This document shows, in pieces, positions 57,957 through 64,000 of a DNA stretch of 64,000 nt. The translations under genes and the position numbers were made by a program. The stretch's first letter is position 1, and the number at the start of each line of letters is the position of its first letter. This DNA is from Nicotiana tabacum (lineage: Eukaryota; Streptophyta; Magnoliopsida; Solanales; Solanaceae), in the NCBI RefSeq assembly GCF_000715075.1, contig NC_134081.1, positions 110,892,289 through 110,956,288 of the forward strand, read 5' to 3'. A model generated the notes under the pieces. That model was given only the letters and a program-made list of their open reading frames with translations. It ran no database searches and was not told the origin of the DNA.

Positions 57957-60743
57957 TGTCATGACCCAAAATTCGTTAAAGATCGTGATGGTGCCGGACA
58001 CCATTGTCAGGCAAGCCAACACTAAATAGTTAATTAAATTCTCATTTTAATATTTTTAAAATCGTAAATTTACTTCAATTTAACTAGTAAAGGATGAATT
58101 TACAGAGTAGATAACAATGTTTTTCAATTTCAATACTGAACATCCCATAATCATCCCAGAACCCGGCGTCACAAGTGCATGAGCATCAACTAGGAAGATG
58201 AAATAAAATACAACACCTGTCCAGAATACAAATTAGACAGAAAAATACATAAGTAATTCTGAAGGGGACTCTGATGGCTGCGGATCGTAGATGGAAATGC
58301 AGCTCACCTAAGTCTCCGCATTGACCACACCTCTGCGAATGCAAGGCTGCTAGACATATATGCACCTGCACAAAAATGTGCAGCAAGTGTAGTATGAGTA
58401 CGTAAATCAACGTGTACCAAATAAGTATCCAATCTAACCTCGAAGAAGTAGTGGCGAGAGGTCGACTCTGACACTTACTAGTAGTCCAATAATAATATAC
58501 TGATAATATAATAAATTATGGATTTTATAAGGCAACGGTAAACTCAATAACATGAAGCAGGTAAATAATTCTCTTGTTAATAAGGGATTTCCAAATTTAT
58601 TTTCATCTTTTAACGATTTATATCTCCGGCCAATGAGGCCATATCAATTATCAATAATTCCAAAACAATCAATTAAGTCATGCGCAAATCATGTCGAGGT
58701 CGTACGGCCCGATCCAATATAATATTAAACTGTGCACTGCCGGAGGGTCGAACGGCGCGAACCATAGATGCATCAATTTAATCTGCCGAGGCGTTCGGCC
58801 CGTTCCACAAAAGATAAACACATTCGGACAACCAAATCAAGGATTTATTTAGGTTTGATGTTTAAAGAAATATCAATTCTTATTAACGGTCAAGTGACCC
58901 GTCCAAAACCCAAGTAGGTGAAGTATAACCCTTTTGAAATTCCTTTATCAAGTTCCAATATGTTTTAAACGGTTAAATTAACAAGTAGGATGCAAGCATC
59001 GCATGAATAACGTGATTTGGGTGCTAGACTACCCGGACATAAGCATAATAGTAGCTACGCACGGACTCTCGTCACCTCGTACGTACATAGCCCCCACAAA
59101 TAGAAGCACATATTGAATTATTTGACCTATGGGGTAAATTCCCTCTTACAAGGTTAGAAAAGAGACTTACCTTGCTCCGCAGCTCCTTAACCGGTTCCCA
59201 AGCCCTTCCGGCGACTCAAACCGATGCCCAACGCTACAAAACTAGCCAATAAATATACAAACCCATAAGGATATACTCTAATACTCATTATAATCCAATT
59301 TATAATAATTTCTAACCCCGATCGAAAAGTTGATAAAAATCACCCTCGGGCCCACGTGCCCGAATTCCAAATTTTTGAAGATAAACTTTACCCCATGGCA
59401 CCACGAACTCAAATATGTAATTTATTCCAAATTCCACGCCCAAAATCGTGGTCAAAATCCAAAAATATCAAATTCTAGGTTTTCTACCAAAACCCCACAA
59501 TTTCTACTAATTTTCATGTTCAAATCCATGTATGATCATGTATTTAGTTTAAAAGAAGTGGAAATCACTTACCTTGATATTGATGACGAAGAATGAGCTC
59601 CAAACTCGCTCCAAGACCGGCTCTCATGGAGGAATGAGGTTAAAATGAGCCAAGCTCTCGTTTTAAAGAACACACTGCCCAGCCCCGTCCTTTGCACCTG
59701 CGGTCAAGTAGCCATACCTACGGCTTCGCAAGTGCGAGAAACCTTCCGCTTCTACGCCTGCTTCCACTTGTGCGAGGTACTATCTATTTCTGTTGGCCAG
59801 CCTGCCCCGCTTCTGCGACTCTAATGTCGCTTTTGCGCCCTCCACACCTGCGGTCAAAACGTCGCAGGTGCGGGTACACCAGATATCAGTTGCCTCAACT
59901 CTTCTTCAAATTCTAAATTCGATCCGTTAACCACCCGGAATCCACCTGGGGCCCTTGGGACCTTAACCAATTATACCAACACGTCCCAAAACACATTACG
60001 AACTTAGTCTAGCCTTCAAATCACATAAAAAAATGTCGAATTCATGAATCACACCCCATTCCAAGCTTAATGAACTTTAGAATTTCAATCTTCTACATTC
60101 GATGTCGAAACCTATCAAATTACGTCTGATTGACCTCAAATTTTGCACACAAGTCACATTTGACATTACAGACCTATTCCAACCTCCAAAAATTAGAATC
60201 CGACCCTGATATCAAAAGTTCACTTCTGGTCAAACTTCTCAAAAAGCTTCAAATTTCTAACTTCCACCGAATGACCTACGGACCTCTAAATCCACTTCCG
60301 GACGCGCTTCCAATACTAGAATAACCATACAGAGCTATTTTCAGATTCGGAATCCCAAACGGACCTTGATAACATTAAAATGTACTTCAACCCAAATTTA
60401 TGAAATCATTCTAAAAATTCTATTTTCCACAATAGGCGCTGAAACGCTCCTGGGTTACCCAAAACCCGATCTGAACATACGCCCAAGTCCTAAATCATCA
60501 TACGAACCTGTTGGGACCTTTAAATCCCGTTTTCGAGGTCGTTTACTCAAAAATTCAATCTTAGTCAATTCTTCCAACTTAAGGCTTTCAAAATGAGGAT
60601 TTTCTTTCCAATACCAACTTTGATCTCCCCGACATTCAATTCCGACCATGCGTACCAGTCATAATACTTGAAATGAAGCTGCTCATGGCCTCAAACCACC
60701 AGACGATGCTCTAGAGCTCAAAACGACCGAACGAGTCGTTACA
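57957..60743 (-). repeat. gypsy 3' LTR (minus orientation)
   Basis: The plus strand starts TGTCATGACCC and ends GAGTCGTTACA (2787 bp). The next bases on the plus strand, TTCTCTCCCACTG, are the complement of a polypurine tract CAGTGGGAGAGAA, followed by a motif CACGTTCGAGGACGAACG typical of the end of the gypsy internal region. This makes it the 3' LTR of a minus-strand element. It inserted into the SINE copy ending at 57956. Short ORFs inside it are not genes. A CpG-rich patch lies at about 59690-59880. Confidence 0.8.
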
Positions 60744-63653
60744 TTCTCTCCCACTGAAACATACGTTCGTCCTCGAACGTGCTAAGAACTGCTCTGGAGT
60801 TAACCGAAATCACTGGTCAACACCTCGTGCACCTACCCGTGCTACCACAATCCAGTTGAGCACATTAGCTCGAGCAATCTAAAGATTCTCCCTTTTATTC
60901 AGTCAAGTTAGCTTTAGAGCCAAATTCTAACATCTGAAATTCTCTACTAGGCCTGTTTCCAGCATACGAACACCGTATCAATCATTACAAACTGTACCAA
61001 ATATGATTGTATACCCTTACTGAATTCACACCATGCACCGTATAATTCACATGACCATAATAACGTCCTATGATAACAATAAGCGAAATCCCACGAGTCT
61101 GATGCCCACAACGCACCTCAAAACATATATAAGTCCTGTTCCAACTCTTGCGATGTCGCCACGACGGAAGAGGTGTGTAAAAATTCATAACCAATTGCCA
61201 AGTCAACAAATCACCGAGTCTCTCCTCTTTACAAGAACCATCACCTCATTATGAACCAAATAACGATTTTTTCTCTTTAATGTGCCTCATATAAATTTGA
61301 TTGCACTGATCCCACGTCCAATGATCTCGTCTCACCAGTATAAGTTGTTCAGGCAATAAGCCATCTTAGATACTTCTAAAAGTCTCATCTGATGCACAGG
61401 GTGCCAATAAGCTACAAACCCGAACGTGATACCTAAGGAAAATGAACTCTAGAAAGGATTACTAAACCCGCGTAACTAATTTAGACAACCAAAAATGTGT
61501 CATGAACCTTCCTCAGAAAATGGAAAACAAAACACACAAAAATAGCTATAGGGGACTGTACTCAACATCACACTGTTGCGGCGTGCAACCCGATCTAAAC
61601 AATATACCAGTATATTGGACACAAGCACGCCAAGTGCATAATACCATCCCTGGGGAGACAGATAGCGCCATGCGCTACAAAACTCAAGCACAACTAAGGT
61701 GCGATATATGATCTGCATCTCGAGAGCCATCCTGCTCACACAACACCATCGCCTGTTCCGAACCTCAATACATATGAAATTAACAAGCCGTTTCACTACT
61801 CACATAGCACAATATAGTATTACATGAAGTAGCCGGTGATGAATTAACATCCAACGTCCAAATACTCCTCCACAAGGAGCACGATGTTGAAATGAACACC
61901 TCCGGCCCGACATAGATCCCACATTCATATCTAGATCCACCCACTGACCTTAAGACGATTCAGATCGCACCGTACTAGTCTGATAACCTTTCAAGGGTTC
62001 ATAATAACCCTATTCCCCATAACACACAAGAACAACCATCATATCCGGAACAAACCTCCATAGTCCACAACCAAATGAACCGAGCGCCCTCCAGGCATAA
62101 ATTCTCACATGAACAATAGTACTACATTCTCCATACTTGGTTCCATTCTTCGATCAATCAAGTGACTACATGTCACACTTATACAATCTTCTTGTAGGAC
62201 GTGCTCCCACGACCTTCCGCACCAGATAGCAAGTCTGCACATCCATACCACCGGCCGCACAAATGCTGTAAAGCAAATCAAAAATCCAAAATCACTACTC
62301 AAAGCCTCTTACACAAGACACCGATCTCAGGTGACGCTAAAGGCAATACCAGCTTACTCTAACCATCTGAATCCTTTCCCGCTCATCCGAGATTTTGACA
62401 TTCTTGTCGACACCAAACTGCAACCTTGATTATCAACTTCCGAATCCCATGCCGATCACTGCACTTAATCACGCCAATGCACAAGAGTACAAGAATTTCA
62501 TCTTAACTTCCGAACTACTAATAGGGTAAACACTTCATCACATAAAAACCTTTTACTTAACTCATTCCAAGAGAACTATCGCAACACGCGACTGAATCCT
62601 CATATCCACAGAAAATACCAAACTCAAGTAGTGGTCTAAACCACCATAACTCTTTCGGGATCCATATGCACATAACATGCCATAATACTCGAAAGCCTCC
62701 AAATAAAATCAGTTACGGCGACCGTCAAACCTTGCACGTACTGTCACAAATCACATGAATAACCCAACACACTGAAAGAGCTGATCATTGACATCATTAT
62801 GCCGATTCAACCATTGCTAATCGACCTAAATCTTTCTAATTTACCCTAGACTTTCCTTAGGAATAATAATAGCTCCATTCAAAACATGGCGAACTCAATC
62901 CGCACTCGTTATGAGTGATCCTATTTCACAAGACCACATTGTCTCAAAACCCACGAACCATTTCATACCCTCCTTGTGCGCATAATCGCGTCTTCAACTG
63001 ATACACCCATTCTGATGATTCTTCTATAAATCCAAAGTTACATGCTCCCCTTCCTCTCATGATTCCCAGTAGACCAAAGATAACACGGAACACTCCAAGA
63101 TCCTTTATCATAATCCGCTGCAAAAGCCCGATATTCAACCATACTATGGACTCGAAATCCTTAGGCACCACACCTTAACTTTTGAATCTACTAGGACCGT
63201 TATTGAGAGTCATCCACTCTGACTTGGTCCCGAATATAATCAACCCCAAGGCTTTGCTAACACATGAGCACCCTATCAAAGAAGCACCTGGCCGAATCAT
63301 CTCCCTTGTAACTCGTCTCTACACGAAGCATAAATCCTGAGTCTTCCCAAAGCTTGAGCATGAATCGATAAGGCCAACTATAGCACACATTCCTCAAATC
63401 TCTTGCTCAAACTACCACTGATATTCTCTTTCCTTAGTCGTAATAACCCATCAATATGCCGATAACCAGAAATCTTACAAATAGACGACCATGCAATCCA
63501 ACTATAGGCGGTGGGACTCTCCCACTTAGCTTGAAGCTACTATTGCATAAACCTGGAACCCACCAAGATTCTTCCTTCATCGACATGATCTAGAACAATC
63601 AACTCGCCAAATTCCTCGAAATCCTTCCATTAACCTTTAATGAACACTCCGAA
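60744..63653 (-). other. Degenerate internal region of a gypsy element
   Basis: Sequence upstream of the polypurine tract on the minus strand. No RT, integrase or gag motif was recognised, and ORFs are short and without domains. It is probably the long 3' untranslated part of a gypsy element or a decayed pol region. It is cut at 63653 by another LTR. Confidence 0.5.
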
Positions 63654-64000
63654 TGTAATGACCCAACCGATCGTTTTGAGTATCACAGCCTCGTTCCCCC
63701 ATTTACTGCTCAATTTATACTTTACAGTTGATTTATGACTTATCGGGTTAGTTGGTTCGGGTTCGAAAGGATTTTGGAGTGAAATGAGACACTTAGTCTC
63801 ATAATTGGAAAAAACAACTTAAGTTGGAAAAGTTGACCGGATATTCACTTATATATAAACGACCCCGGACTTGAATTCTGATAATTTCAATAGCCCCGTA
63901 TAGTGATTTTGGACTTAGGAGTGTGTCGGGCAAACTATTTGGAGGTCCGTAGTAGAATTAGATTTGAAATGGCAAAAGTTGAATTTTTAGAAAGTTTGAC
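63654..64000 (+). repeat. Start of a gypsy LTR (plus orientation), cut by the window edge
   Basis: It starts TGTAATGACCCAACCGATCG. The segment CAATAGCCCCGTATAGTGAT and the following GGACTTAGGAGTGTGTC and GGAGGTCCGTAG match the equivalent part of the solo LTR at 42311-42380 closely. The orientation is opposite to the LTR at 57957-60743. Confidence 0.75.

Noticed and set aside
1..64000. tRNA or rRNA genes
   Set aside because: Only tRNA-complementary primer-binding sites were found; no complete cloverleaf or rRNA sequence was recognised by eye.

Overview
This window is plant nuclear DNA. It has intron-containing genes with GT/AG splice sites, a plant-type U6 snRNA gene, a steroleosin gene, a plant defensin-like gene, and LTR retrotransposons primed by tRNA. 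The LTR families (starting TGTCACGACCC or ending GGTCGTTACA), the SINE-like repeats and the MITEs point to Solanaceae, most likely Nicotiana or a close relative. That assignment is inference from repeat style. Only about 6 kb is host gene space; most of the rest is nested mobile DNA.

Layout. 1-6042: minus-strand, pol-less gypsy element (gag plus an Athila-type ORF, one LTR, left end outside the window). 6880-8250: AT-rich repeat with an 85-bp minisatellite. 9419-11791: steroleosin-type hydroxysteroid dehydrogenase gene (+, six exons, 353 aa) behind a promoter with ABRE, RY and G-box motifs. 12231-13149: 919-bp Mutator-like MITE with a perfect 9-bp target duplication. 13330-16990: scattered exon-like stretches of an unrecognised minus-strand gene. 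17978-18079: U6 snRNA gene (-) with Pol III promoter. 18790-28845: a SINE-like repeat split by a complete 9.9-kb LTR element (TSD AGGAG) that encodes only a broken gag and carries three related minisatellites. 29224-30111: two-exon defensin-like secreted peptide gene, an islet of host sequence between retroelements.

30605-53992 is one Sirevirus-like copia element (minus strand, TSD TCTAC at both ends, 912-913 bp LTRs). A chromovirus-like gypsy element (38719-53042, minus strand, TSD GTGTT) inserted into its leader. The gypsy integrase was in turn hit by a 3.7-kb solo LTR (42089-45786), and one gypsy LTR took a Stowaway MITE (51765-51982). The 3' gypsy LTR also contains about 580 bp copied from the junction at the other end of the same element, which looks like templated filler DNA from break repair. 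54008-57115: degenerate CACTA transposon with a transposase-associated domain on the minus strand and a captured ribosomal protein S6 fragment on the plus strand. 57957-64000: a minus-strand gypsy LTR, its degenerate internal region, and the start of an oppositely oriented LTR.

No operon-like or multi-gene system was found. The most unusual signals are structural: the filler DNA, a GGAACCAGGTTCC palindrome dispersed through the copia element in several reading frames, the diversifying minisatellites of the pol-less element, CpG-rich motif patches shared in style by unrelated LTRs, and the RPS6 capture. All identifications are from reading the sequence; no database search was run.
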